Origin: DATDCY01 sp031406795 [NCBI: Candidatus Rokuibacteriota bacterium] | GTDB lineage: Bacteria > JAUVQV01 | Length of the DNA stretch: 43,634 nt | Assembly: GCA_031406795.1 (NCBI GenBank) | Contig: JANOHV010000274.1 | Span: 1 to 43,634, forward strand | Direction of reading: 5' to 3' | Shown here: positions 6,601-13,651 of the stretch, piece after piece | Layout: every line of letters begins with the position of its first letter | How positions within the stretch are numbered: position 1 is the stretch's first letter | Position numbers and translations under genes: made by a program | The notes under the pieces: model-generated | Seen by the model: the letters and a program-made list of their open reading frames with translations, nothing else | What the model was told of the DNA's origin: nothing | The model's database searches: none

Positions 6601-7365
6601 AATAGTTTCGGGAGCCGTGTAAAGGCCGCGAGAAAGGGAAAGAAATTGACCCTTCAGGCGATGGCCGACAAAATCGGAACGTCGGCAGGGTACCTACACG
6701 ACCTCGAGGGAGACAAGAACCGGCCTGGGGTTGATGTGCTGACAGCCATCGCCCGCGCCCTCAACGTCAGCACCGACTACCTTCTGACCGGCCACGACCC
6801 GCCCGCGTGCCTCTCCCCCGACGAACTCCCGCAGCCCGTCGTCCGCTTCGTCTCCTCGCTCGAGCAGGCCGCGGCCGCAGCTGGCCAGCGCACTGAGGAC
6901 TTCCGCGCCGTCCCTCTGGTCGAGGACGCGGTGGCCGCCGGAGCTGCCCGGGTGATGTCCGACCAGGTCGAGGGGTGGGCGTGGGTCTACGGCCCGCTGC
7001 TCGGTCGCCGGTCCAACCTGGTGGCCGTCCGGATCGCCGGGGACAGCATGGCGCCAGTGCTCCCTCCGGGCTCGGTCGCCGTCGTTGACCGCGGGGACCG
7101 ACGCATCACCTCGCGCGGGGCCTACCTGGTGCGCCAGGACGGCGGCTGCACGGTGAAGTACCTCGAGCTCGACGGTCACGAGCTGGTGTTGATCCCGGAG
7201 AACCGGGCGCACCGGGAGACCCGGGTGACGGTCGCCGACTGCCAGGAGACGCCGGTTGTCGGGCGCGTGGTGTGGTCGTGGACCTCGTGGGCACCGCCGA
7301 ATCCCGACGAGGACGCGGGGACGGCGGCAGAGAAGCGCGAGCGATACCGCGCCGGGAAACGATGA
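6592..7365 (+). CDS. CI-type prophage repressor with S24 autoprotease domain
   Basis: I start at ATG 6592, just after a weak AGGA site, giving 257 residues. Residues 1-65 are an HTH_3 domain (MADKIGTSAGYLHDLEGDKN). The C-terminal half is a LexA/CI-type S24 peptidase: the nucleophile Ser is in IAGDSMAPVLPPGS and the general-base Lys is in TVKYLELDG. An Ala-Gly bond in DAVAAGAARV sits where these proteins self-cleave. It should keep the prophage silent and self-cleave with RecA after DNA damage. Its start codon is inside operator 2. The stop overlaps the next gene as ATGA. Confidence 0.9.
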   Translation: MTENSFGSRVKAARKGKKLTLQAMADKIGTSAGYLHDLEGDKNRPGVDVLTAIARALNVSTDYLLTGHDPPACLSPDELPQPVVRFVSSLEQAAAAAGQRTEDFRAVPLVEDAVAAGAARVMSDQVEGWAWVYGPLLGRRSNLVAVRIAGDSMAPVLPPGSVAVVDRGDRRITSRGAYLVRQDGGCTVKYLELDGHELVLIPENRAHRETRVTVADCQETPVVGRVVWSWTSWAPPNPDEDAGTAAEKRERYRAGKR

Positions 7366-8084
7366 GAAGGCAAGCCATCGGCGCCGCCCTCGCTCTTTCC
7401 CTGCTCGCCTCCAGCTGTGGCCCGCCGCCCGACGAGGCTGCGCTGCGCTTCCTTGGCTTCGGAGAGACTGTGCCGACCGGCAACCTACGCAACGGCGAGC
7501 CGACCCTCGCGAACGCGGCCTTCATGAACAGCAGTCAGGGCGCCGGTCAGGCGGCAGGCAGCACCGGCGTTGTCGTCTATCGCGCCCACATTGACTATCG
7601 GACGGCCGGGCTTTCTCCTCCGTCATCCGATCATGAATTCACGCTCTACCTCCCGCCGCCGGGCGCCGGATCGACGACGACCGGGATACTCACTTCGCTG
7701 CCGTTGGCGCCGGCCTCGTTGAAACAATGGCTGGTCAACACCGGGGCTTTCCGCGATGCGGCGGCCGTGCCCGCGGCCGAACTCACTGCCAGCATCGTCT
7801 TCTACGGGGAGACTGACGAGGGAGGGGCGCTCGAGACGCGCGTCGAAACCAAGATTGTCCTGGCGAACAATGCGAATATCGAGCCGCCGCCGCCTGTCCC
7901 GAAGGTGCCCTTGCCGCCCACGCCAGAGACGCCAATATCGTCAACCTGCTCCGCGAATTGCTCGGCCTCCGGGGCCTGCAGCGGTCACGATGGCGTCAAC
8001 TGCTCGGCAGGCCCGGACTCCGACGGGTCGGTGATCTGCTTCGACGGGTGGCGGGACTCAACGGTGACGTACCACTGCAATTGA
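7362..8084 (+). CDS. Cys-rich lipoprotein co-transcribed with the repressor
   Basis: ATG 7362 overlaps the repressor stop, giving 240 residues. MRRQAIGAALALSLLASSC is a short signal peptide with a lipobox-like LASSC, so the mature protein probably carries lipid on Cys19. A middle domain (residues 50-165) looks beta-rich. A Pro-rich linker (PPPPVPKVPLPPTPETP) follows, then a compact tail with eight Cys ending in TYHCN, which suggests a disulfide-bonded module. Expression together with the repressor points to a lysogenic-conversion protein, perhaps surface exclusion of other phages. No family is recognised. Confidence 0.72.
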   Translation: MRRQAIGAALALSLLASSCGPPPDEAALRFLGFGETVPTGNLRNGEPTLANAAFMNSSQGAGQAAGSTGVVVYRAHIDYRTAGLSPPSSDHEFTLYLPPPGAGSTTTGILTSLPLAPASLKQWLVNTGAFRDAAAVPAAELTASIVFYGETDEGGALETRVETKIVLANNANIEPPPPVPKVPLPPTPETPISSTCSANCSASGACSGHDGVNCSAGPDSDGSVICFDGWRDSTVTYHCN

Positions 8085-8096
8085 GGGAGGTGCGGC

Positions 8097-8333
8097 GTGT
8101 TCTTCATCTTCTGGATCTTCTCCGGCCTGATCGGCTACCTGATCGGCCGCGATAAAGGCGAGACGTGGTCCGGCGCGATCATGGGCCTACTGCTCGGGCC
8201 GATCGGGTGGCTGATCGTCTATCTGGCCAAGGGCAACCGCCGCGTATGCCACGCCTGCAAGAGCAAGATCGCCGTGGACGCGACGATCTGCCCGCAGTGC
8301 CGCACGCCTCAGGTATGGGGAGGGAGTTCGTGA
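8097..8333 (+). CDS. Small membrane protein with C-terminal zinc ribbon
   Basis: The 78-residue protein starts at GTG 8097 with GGGAGG 6 nt upstream and lies 12 nt after the lipoprotein gene. Two hydrophobic helices (about residues 2-17 and 25-44, FIFWIFSGLIGYLIG and GLLLGPIGWLIVYLA) precede a zinc ribbon with two CxxC pairs, CHACKSKIAVDATICPQC. This layout is common in small membrane proteins of unknown function. It completes the three-gene operon expressed in the lysogen, so an exclusion or signalling role at the membrane is possible but unproven. Confidence 0.72.
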   Translation: MFFIFWIFSGLIGYLIGRDKGETWSGAIMGLLLGPIGWLIVYLAKGNRRVCHACKSKIAVDATICPQCRTPQVWGGSS

Positions 8334-8443
8334 AGCACCATGGCTATTGGCGGGAGTGACCCCGCGTCGCCACTCTGTAACCACGCGCCCACACTTCTCG
8401 CCACTTCTTCCGACTCTATCCGGTGCCACGTGGAACAATTTCG

Positions 8444-8491
8444 CCCCGAGAATTACAGCGCGAAACGATGCGGCCCCGAATTCCCCGAGAA
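8444..8491. repeat. Three short direct repeats next to the attachment core
   Basis: CCCCGAGAA (8444-8452), CCCCGAA (8474-8480) and CCCCGAGAA (8483-8491) lie on the prophage side of the core. They could be integrase arm-type sites. The motif is short and the region GC-rich, so chance is not excluded. Confidence 0.35.
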
Positions 8492-8520
8492 ATCGAGCAC
8501 CAGCTGAAACCGTATCGAAT

Positions 8521-8547
8521 CGGGTTCGAGTCCCGTCGGCCCCGCCA
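8521..8547 (+). other. Candidate attR core: 3' end of a tRNA or tmRNA
   Basis: The sequence holds the 3' part of a T stem, the loop TTCGAGT, the other stem strand, then CGGCCCC-G-CCA, a textbook tRNA-like 3' end with encoded CCA at 8545-8547. No matching 5' acceptor strand (GGGGCCG) occurs within 100 bases upstream, so it is a truncated copy. The base pair at the T-stem foot (8520 with 8536) is T-T. This suggests that host-derived sequence begins at 8521. The discriminator G argues for a tRNA over a tmRNA, without proof. Confidence 0.7.
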
Positions 8548-8571
8548 ATCTTCCTCCTCCCAGCACCAAGG

Positions 8572-9813
8572 ATGACCCGGACGAGATTGCGGGCAGCGAC
8601 CCGTCCGTGCGCCGCCGCGTCGATTCTGCTGATCACGCTGCTGGGCGGCTGCGCGGCTCCCCGCATCCAGACCGGACTCCTGCCGGTGCCCCCCGGGCAA
8701 CTGCGCGAACGGCCGCTGGCCGACGACGCCGACTTCACCGGCCTCGCCCCCGCCCTGCGCCAGTCGATCAGTTACTACCGGCGTCTCCCGCAGAGCGCAA
8801 CCTTCATCTACGGAGACCTCGTCTACTCGTCCCGTGAGATGGAAGCCTCGACCGCCCTCTTCCTGCAGATCATCGAGGAGACCGCGGGCGAGGCGCGCGA
8901 TGCCGCGATCCGCGAGAAGTTCCTCTTCTTCGAGAGCCGCAACGAACGCGGCGCGGGTTTCTTCACCGGCTATTTCGAGCCGGTGCTCCCCGGCAGCCTG
9001 ACGGGCTCGGAGCGCTTCCAGGCGCCGCTGTACGGCGTCCCCGCCGACCTGATCACGCTCGATCTGGCCCCGTACGTCGACGGCGGACTGCTTCCCGCCG
9101 AACTGCGCGGCCGGAGCCTGCGCGGCAAACTCCAGGGACGAAAGCTCGTCCCCTACGACGACCGCGACCGGATCAGCTTCGGGGGCGCGCTGGCCGGACG
9201 CGCCGTGCCGCTGGCCTGGGTCGCCGACGAGGTCGAACTCTTCTTCCTGCAGATCCAGGGCTCGGGGTTGATCAGCCTGGAGGACGGCTCGCTGCTGCGC
9301 GTGAACTACGCCGACCAGAACGGCCACCCCTACCGCGCGATCGGCAAACTGCTGCGCGACCGGATCCCGCCGGAGCAGATGTCGCTGCAGGCACTCAAGG
9401 CCTGGCTGCGCGAGCACCCCGGGCAGGTCCGCGAGGTCCTCGACTACAACCCGAGCTACACCTTCTTCCGTCGCGTCGAGGAGGGGCCGCTCGGCAACAT
9501 CCAGGTGCCGCTGACCCCGGGGCGCTCGCTGGCGATGGACGCCCGCCTCGCACCGAAAGGCGGGATCGCCTGGATCGAGACGACGCTGCCGCCCGCGGCG
9601 ACGCCAGGCGCGCCCGACCCGGTGCCGGTGCGCCGCTTCGGCGTGGTGCAGGATACCGGCGGCGCGATCGCCGGGCACGGCCGGGTCGACATCTTCTGGG
9701 GCACGGGAGCGCCGGCAGAGCTGATCGCCGGTCCCTTCAAACAGCAGGGGCGCGTCTTCCTGCTCGTTGCCCGCAGGGAACTTCTGCCGCCAGCCGGGGG
9801 TCGCCTGCCTTGA
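8572..9813 (+). CDS. mltA: Membrane-bound lytic murein transglycosylase A
   Basis: I start at ATG 8572, where a signal peptide ends in the lipobox LLGGC; the long upstream extension crosses the attachment site and is not real. The 413-residue lipoprotein has the MltA domain (FFESRNERGAGFFTGYFEPVL, LVPYDDRDRI, FFLQIQGSGLI) and the C-terminal 3D domain with its Asp residues (VQDTGGAIAGHGRVDIFWG). It cleaves the glycan strands of peptidoglycan to 1,6-anhydro ends at the outer membrane. It is the first host gene after the prophage. Confidence 0.93.
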   Translation: MTRTRLRAATRPCAAASILLITLLGGCAAPRIQTGLLPVPPGQLRERPLADDADFTGLAPALRQSISYYRRLPQSATFIYGDLVYSSREMEASTALFLQIIEETAGEARDAAIREKFLFFESRNERGAGFFTGYFEPVLPGSLTGSERFQAPLYGVPADLITLDLAPYVDGGLLPAELRGRSLRGKLQGRKLVPYDDRDRISFGGALAGRAVPLAWVADEVELFFLQIQGSGLISLEDGSLLRVNYADQNGHPYRAIGKLLRDRIPPEQMSLQALKAWLREHPGQVREVLDYNPSYTFFRRVEEGPLGNIQVPLTPGRSLAMDARLAPKGGIAWIETTLPPAATPGAPDPVPVRRFGVVQDTGGAIAGHGRVDIFWGTGAPAELIAGPFKQQGRVFLLVARRELLPPAGGRLP

Positions 9814-10007
9814 AGCCGGCGCGCCCCTCCCTGCTGCTGCTTCTGGTTCTCGCGCTGCTCGGCCTCCTCATCTGGCTCACGGTCACCGGCAGGCTCGGAA
9901 AGAGCCGCCACGGGTACGCCGCAGTCACCTCGACCAAGGACCGGGGCCAGGATTCTGGAACTGATTCGAGACCGGCTACGGGCTTGGGGTTCCCGCAGCC
10001 GGCTTGA
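9810..10007 (+). CDS. Small single-pass membrane protein
   Basis: A TTG at 9810 overlaps the mltA stop (TTGA) and opens a 65-residue frame. It has one strong hydrophobic helix (SLLLLLVLALLGLLIWLTVT, about residues 7-26) and a polar, Ser/Thr/Gly-rich tail. It could be a bitopic protein coupled to MltA. The rare start codon and the lack of a recognised family make this tentative. It converges on hsp20 with 35 bases between them. Confidence 0.45.
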   Translation: MKPARPSLLLLLVLALLGLLIWLTVTGRLGKSRHGYAAVTSTKDRGQDSGTDSRPATGLGFPQPA

Positions 10008-10042
10008 CCTGCATGGGGGCGGGGAGGCGCCGCCCCGCGGGG

Positions 10043-10498
10043 TTATTCGATCCGGATCTGCCTCTCCTTGCGCAGCTCTTTCGCGGTCTTGGGGATCACG
10101 ATTTCCAGAACCCCCTCCTTGAACCGTGCCTTGACCTTGTCGGCCTGAACCGGGGCCGGCAGTCTATAAGAGCGGCTGAACGCTGCGAAGGAGCGCTCCC
10201 TCTTCTTCGACCCCGAAATCGTCAGAATGTTCTCCGCGATCTTGAGCTCGAGATCTTCTTTCGCGACCCCGGAGAGTTCGGCCTTGACGACGACATTGCC
10301 GTTGTCCTCGCAGATGTCAAAGCTCGGCTCAATCGCCAGAGGCGCGCCTGCCGCCGCCGATGCCACGCCGCCGACCGGGGTCAGAGGCGCACGAAAGATT
10401 TCTCCGAACTCACGCTCCACTTCGTCGAGGAGGGAGAAAGGTTTCGTGAGCCACATCGTCGCGGTCCCGGCCAGCTGTTGGCTCTCACCCTGTTCCAT
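10043..10498 (-). CDS. Small heat shock protein, Hsp20/alpha-crystallin family
   Basis: Starting at ATG 10498, after a GGGAG site, gives 151 residues. An N-terminal arm (MWLTKPFSLLDEVEREFGEI) precedes the alpha-crystallin domain (about residues 55-140). Its hallmarks are GNVVVKAELSGVAKEDLELK, ENILTISGSKKRE and the final ADKVKARFKEGVLEIVIPKT. The C-terminal IRI supplies the I-x-I motif used in oligomer assembly. Such ATP-independent chaperones hold unfolded proteins for DnaK or ClpB. No HrcA/CIRCE or sigma32-type site was evident just upstream. Confidence 0.93.
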   Translation of the reverse strand: MEQGESQQLAGTATMWLTKPFSLLDEVEREFGEIFRAPLTPVGGVASAAAGAPLAIEPSFDICEDNGNVVVKAELSGVAKEDLELKIAENILTISGSKKRERSFAAFSRSYRLPAPVQADKVKARFKEGVLEIVIPKTAKELRKERQIRIE

Positions 10499-10570
10499 GG
10501 CGCGCTCCCGTTGCTGTTGAGTCGCCCGGCCGAACCGGACCGGCGCCGGCACCGCCGGCACAATCCCCTA

Positions 10571-11050
10571 TCAAGTCATTGCGGCGAGCGCCGGTTCCCG
10601 CGCCCGAAACGCCTGTGGCGCCTGCGCCTTCGCGGCGACGTGGAGTTCCTCCTGGAAGAAGACCAGGTAAGGCCGCTCACCAACACGCATCGGGTAGACA
10701 TGCGCCCGTGACTGAAAGTGCGTGCCGCAGAAGCGCTCGCTTTGCAGCGTCCCATGCCAGATGCCCTGCTGATTGACGCCGGAACGGATCCCGTCCAGGA
10801 GACGCAAACCGGCGGCTGCGGGGCCGACGCCGAGGATTGCGTTGTGCTTGCCCAGGAAGAGGCGTCGCGAGGCGCCGAACATGATCTCGAAGGCGCGATT
10901 CACCTCCACGATCAACCCTTCCGCGTTCACGACGTGGATCGCGAGGGCCGCCGACTCGAAGGACCCCTGCCCGGGCGCTTCTCCCGGAGCGTCCCCGGCA
11001 CCGGCCGACCGCCGGCACATGGATCGCTGCGCTTTCGCGATTCTTCCCAT
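10571..11050 (-). CDS. Stand-alone PAS domain protein
   Basis: ATG 11050 gives 159 residues; a TTG three codons upstream is possible. A PAS domain occupies about residues 35-140: ALAIHVVNAEGLIVEVNRAF, then FGASRRLFLGKHNAIL, and a late strand ERPYLVFFQEEL. There is no kinase, cyclase, GGDEF or HTH domain, so it may sense a ligand and act on another protein. No conserved heme- or flavin-binding residue can be assigned with confidence. It lies 72 bases upstream of hsp20 in the same direction. Confidence 0.75.
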   Translation of the reverse strand: MGRIAKAQRSMCRRSAGAGDAPGEAPGQGSFESAALAIHVVNAEGLIVEVNRAFEIMFGASRRLFLGKHNAILGVGPAAAGLRLLDGIRSGVNQQGIWHGTLQSERFCGTHFQSRAHVYPMRVGERPYLVFFQEELHVAAKAQAPQAFRAREPALAAMT

Positions 11051-11262
11051 GACTGCCAACGTACGCCGGCGTCTCGGGGGAGGCTATGGGGTCTTCACGG
11101 TAATTCCGCGGGTGAAACCCCGCCGGAGCGCGAGCCACAGACCCGGCGTCGGCCTCCGGGAAGGAGACCACATCGACTGCGAATTACCCTGGGCAAGTCC
11201 TCACCCGGACAGTGCTACGAAGCACGAATTGCCGGATGAAGTGGATCTCAGGTCCGAGGCGA

Positions 11263-12219
11263 TCAGGGGGCCGGCACGGCAGTACGCTGGTACCGCACCT
11301 TCTCGCCGTGGCAGCTGGCCATGCACTCCCCGCCCTCGTCGCTGCGGCGGTACTCCATCTTCATGCAGAGCGAGGCGCCACAATCCAGTTCGGTGCGGGT
11401 CAGCGCCGCGGTGTTGGCCGAGTGCGCCTCGTGACAGGTGCGGCAGGTCAGACCCTTCTCGCCGGCGGCCTTCTCGGAGCGCCGCCCTTCGACGAGAACG
11501 TGCAGCGCGTGCAGGTTGCGCGCGCCGTCGCTGAAGCGCGTTTTGCCCCCGCCCGTCCCCTCGAGAAGCCGCGCGCGCTCGTGGCATCCCAGGCAAAAGC
11601 CGTAGTCCTTTTCCCCGTGCAGCGCCTCGCGCTCGAGCGTGTAGTCGCCCTTGAGCAGCCGGATCCGTCCGCCGCCGTGTGGGTCGTGGCAGCCGAGGCA
11701 GAGGGCTTTCTTCACCGGGTCGTGCGCCACCGCGCGCGCGAATGCCGCCCGCTCGTGACAGAGAAAACAGAAGTCGCGATTGATCGGAATGCGAAGTTTG
11801 CCGTCGCTGCGATGGCACTTCTCGCAGGTCCCGGCCTTCACGGGCGCGTGCAGCTCGCTGCGCAGCAGGCGCTTGTTCGGCGAGCGGTGCGGGTCGTGGC
11901 AGCCGATGCACGGCGCCTTGCCGGTCGGCACGATCTTGCGATGGGCGGCGAGGAACTTCCCCTCGACGAACTCGTGGCATTGGGCGCAGAGCGCGTTGCC
12001 CTCCTCGGTCAGCACCAGCCGCTCCTGGTCGCCATGGTCGGCGTGACAGGAGCCGCAGTCCTTTTCGCCGAAGGGCGGGTGCACCACGGTGCCGCCGGGC
12101 GAGATCGCGGACAGCTCGTGGCAGTCAAGGCACTCCTCCGCCAAAGCGGGCCACGGGAAGAAGCTCATCCCAACGATGACCAGAAACAAAAGGGAAGCTC
12201 GATGCATGGGGCGGTACAT
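11263..12219 (-). CDS. Periplasmic multiheme c-type cytochrome
   Basis: I start at ATG 12219, giving 318 residues with a signal peptide ending FFPWPALA before EECLDCH. Nine CXXCH motifs are visible (CLDCH, CGSCH, CAQCH, CIGCH, CEKCH, CFLCH, two CLGCH, CRTCH). A tenth near the C-terminus is CMASCH, a CX3CH form. The even spacing is that of doubled-CXXCH domain proteins. It probably carries electrons in the periplasm during anaerobic respiration. No quinol oxidase or reductase partner is adjacent, so its electron donor and acceptor are unknown. Confidence 0.92.
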   Translation of the reverse strand: MYRPMHRASLLFLVIVGMSFFPWPALAEECLDCHELSAISPGGTVVHPPFGEKDCGSCHADHGDQERLVLTEEGNALCAQCHEFVEGKFLAAHRKIVPTGKAPCIGCHDPHRSPNKRLLRSELHAPVKAGTCEKCHRSDGKLRIPINRDFCFLCHERAAFARAVAHDPVKKALCLGCHDPHGGGRIRLLKGDYTLEREALHGEKDYGFCLGCHERARLLEGTGGGKTRFSDGARNLHALHVLVEGRRSEKAAGEKGLTCRTCHEAHSANTAALTRTELDCGASLCMKMEYRRSDEGGECMASCHGEKVRYQRTAVPAP

Positions 12220-12300
12220 TACCTGAGTGCCCGTGTGATTACCAGCCCGATGGCCTGGCCAGGCAGGGAGTCTTGTGCACACACTTCAGCCAATGGACGT

Positions 12301-12460
12301 CGGGCGGGGATCAACCCCGCCCCTACGATGCAAACGTTCGGGTGTGGGGGAGGGGATCAACCGCCCCTACGATGTACTCGTTCGGGTGTAGGGGAGGGGA
12401 AACAACACCCCTACGATGTACTCGTTCGGGTTTAGGGGAGGGGATCACCCCCTCCTGCGC
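12301..12460. repeat. Tandem 44-bp palindromic repeats, about 3.6 copies (family A)
   Basis: Units begin at 12301, 12345, 12389 and 12433, an exact 44-bp period. Each holds a GGGGAGGGG...CCCC-type palindrome followed by CTACGATGTACTCGTTCGGG or a close variant. They fill most of the 257-base gap between the cytochrome and aguA genes. The same palindrome recurs at 17514, 20302 and 22136. Confidence 0.88.
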
Positions 12461-12476
12461 CGAGGACGGTACTTGT

Positions 12477-13511
12477 TCAGGAACCCGGCGCGGGGTGTTG
12501 CTGAGTTAAACAGTGAATCGTGCCGAACCCCCAGACCAGATCCACCGCGTGGATGCCGATCACGGGCCGGTCGCGGAAGAGCTCCGCGAGGATGCCGAGC
12601 GCGACGCGGTCCATCGGGTCGTTGAAGGTCGGCACGAGCACCGCCGCGTTCGCGATGTAGAAATTGGCATAACTAGCCGGCAGCCGCTGCCCGTCGAAGT
12701 GCAGCGGGGCGGGCAGCGGCAGCCCCACGACTTCGAGCTTCGACCCATCCTCGAGCCGCGCCGATGCGAGCCGCTCGCGATTCTCGGCGAGCGCCGCGTA
12801 GTTGGCATCGGCGGCGTTCGTCTCCTCGCAGACGACGACGGTGCGCGGGCCGACGAAGCGGCAGAGATCGTCGATGTGCCCGTGGGTGTCGTCGCCGGCG
12901 ATTCCCCGTCCCAGCCAGATCACGTTCTTCGCGCCGAGCCAGCGCTCGAAGATCTCTTCGTAGTCGCTCCGGCCGAAGCCCGGATTGCGCACCTGCACGC
13001 CGGGGTCGAGCAGGCATTCCTCCGTGGTGATCAGCGTGCCCTTCCCGTTGACTTCGACCGCCCCGCCCTCGAGGACGACCTGACGCCCCGCATGCGTGGC
13101 GGCGACCAGCGGCAGCCCGAGCGCCGCGGCGGCCTTCGGTGCGACCGCGTCGTCGCGGCGCCAGTCCGGATAGCGGGCCCAGGCGGTGAAGCGAAAACGC
13201 ACGACCTCCGCCTCGCCGCGCGCGCCGTGCAGCACCGTGATCGGCCCGGTGTCGCGCGTCCAGCCGCGGTCGGAGGCGATGCGGAAGAATTCCACCCGTT
13301 CGGCGTCGACGCCGACGCGTTCGAGCACCCGGCGGGCGCGCGCTTCGTGCGTCGCGTCTGCGACAATGACGCGGAGGATCTCGCCCACGGCGATCCGCCG
13401 GGCCATCTCGGCGAAGGCCCAGGGAATGGCGCCGAACTTGCCGGGCCAGTCCGAGGCGTTGCGCGGCCAGCTGATCCAGGTGGCCTCATGCCCCTCCCAC
13501 TCCCCCGGCAT
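12477..13511 (-). CDS. aguA: Agmatine deiminase
   Basis: Starting at ATG 13511 (MPGEWEGHEATWISWPRN) gives 344 residues, the family's usual length; the longer frame runs through a repeat element. Signature stretches are WTRDTGPI, VLEGGAVEVNGKG, GIAGDDTHGHIDDLCRF and the catalytic Cys in GTIHCLTQQ close to the C-terminus. The enzyme converts agmatine to N-carbamoylputrescine and ammonia. The next enzyme of the pathway, AguB, is encoded just upstream on the same strand, so the pair makes putrescine from arginine-derived agmatine. Confidence 0.95.
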   Translation of the reverse strand: MPGEWEGHEATWISWPRNASDWPGKFGAIPWAFAEMARRIAVGEILRVIVADATHEARARRVLERVGVDAERVEFFRIASDRGWTRDTGPITVLHGARGEAEVVRFRFTAWARYPDWRRDDAVAPKAAAALGLPLVAATHAGRQVVLEGGAVEVNGKGTLITTEECLLDPGVQVRNPGFGRSDYEEIFERWLGAKNVIWLGRGIAGDDTHGHIDDLCRFVGPRTVVVCEETNAADANYAALAENRERLASARLEDGSKLEVVGLPLPAPLHFDGQRLPASYANFYIANAAVLVPTFNDPMDRVALGILAELFRDRPVIGIHAVDLVWGFGTIHCLTQQHPAPGS

Positions 13512-13527
13512 CCGCCGCCGCGCCCGC

Positions 13528-13631
13528 AAAGGACCCATCTGCGGCGTTGCGCTGCATCCTTCGTCACTGCGGCGTACGGACTCGTACGCCTCATTCCTCA
13601 GGATTTGCGCGCCTTGCACCTGGGTCCTTTT
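13528..13631. repeat. Family B long hairpin element, copy 1
   Basis: The ends AAAGGACCCA (13528-13537) and TGGGTCCTTT (13621-13630) are perfect inverted repeats. In the middle GGCGTACG and CGTACGCC (13571-13590) form a second hairpin with a GACT loop. The element sits between aguB and aguA, so it may attenuate or process their shared transcript. Related copies are at 19382 and 41299. Confidence 0.85.
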
Positions 13632-13651
13632 CGGGTGCGGCGGCATGCAGA

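Larger units (their letters stand above)
1..8547. mobile_element. Right end of an integrated prophage (left end outside window)
   Basis: The segment has a lambdoid-type immunity region: a CI/S24 repressor divergent from a Cro-like protein. It also has a RecT plus exonuclease pair, a phage CII-type regulator, a Dam-type methylase and many short genes with 4-nt overlaps. It stops at a truncated tRNA-like 3' end at 8521-8547, immediately followed by an ordinary housekeeping gene (mltA). No integrase, terminase, capsid or tail gene is visible, so the rest must lie left of base 1 or the element is a remnant. The intact copy of the RNA gene used as attachment site would be expected at the far left end. 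Confidence 0.85.

Noticed and set aside
8455-8547. Complete tRNA gene
   Set aside because: Only the T arm and acceptor 3' strand can be folded. No matching 5' acceptor strand, D arm or anticodon arm fits upstream.
8347-8571. N-terminal extension of MltA across the attachment site
   Set aside because: It lacks a signal peptide and ribosome site and crosses the tRNA-like core. The lipoprotein signal begins at ATG 8572.
12301-12460. Possible CRISPR array
   Set aside because: The 44-bp units are directly tandem with no unique spacers between them and are themselves palindromes; no cas genes are present.
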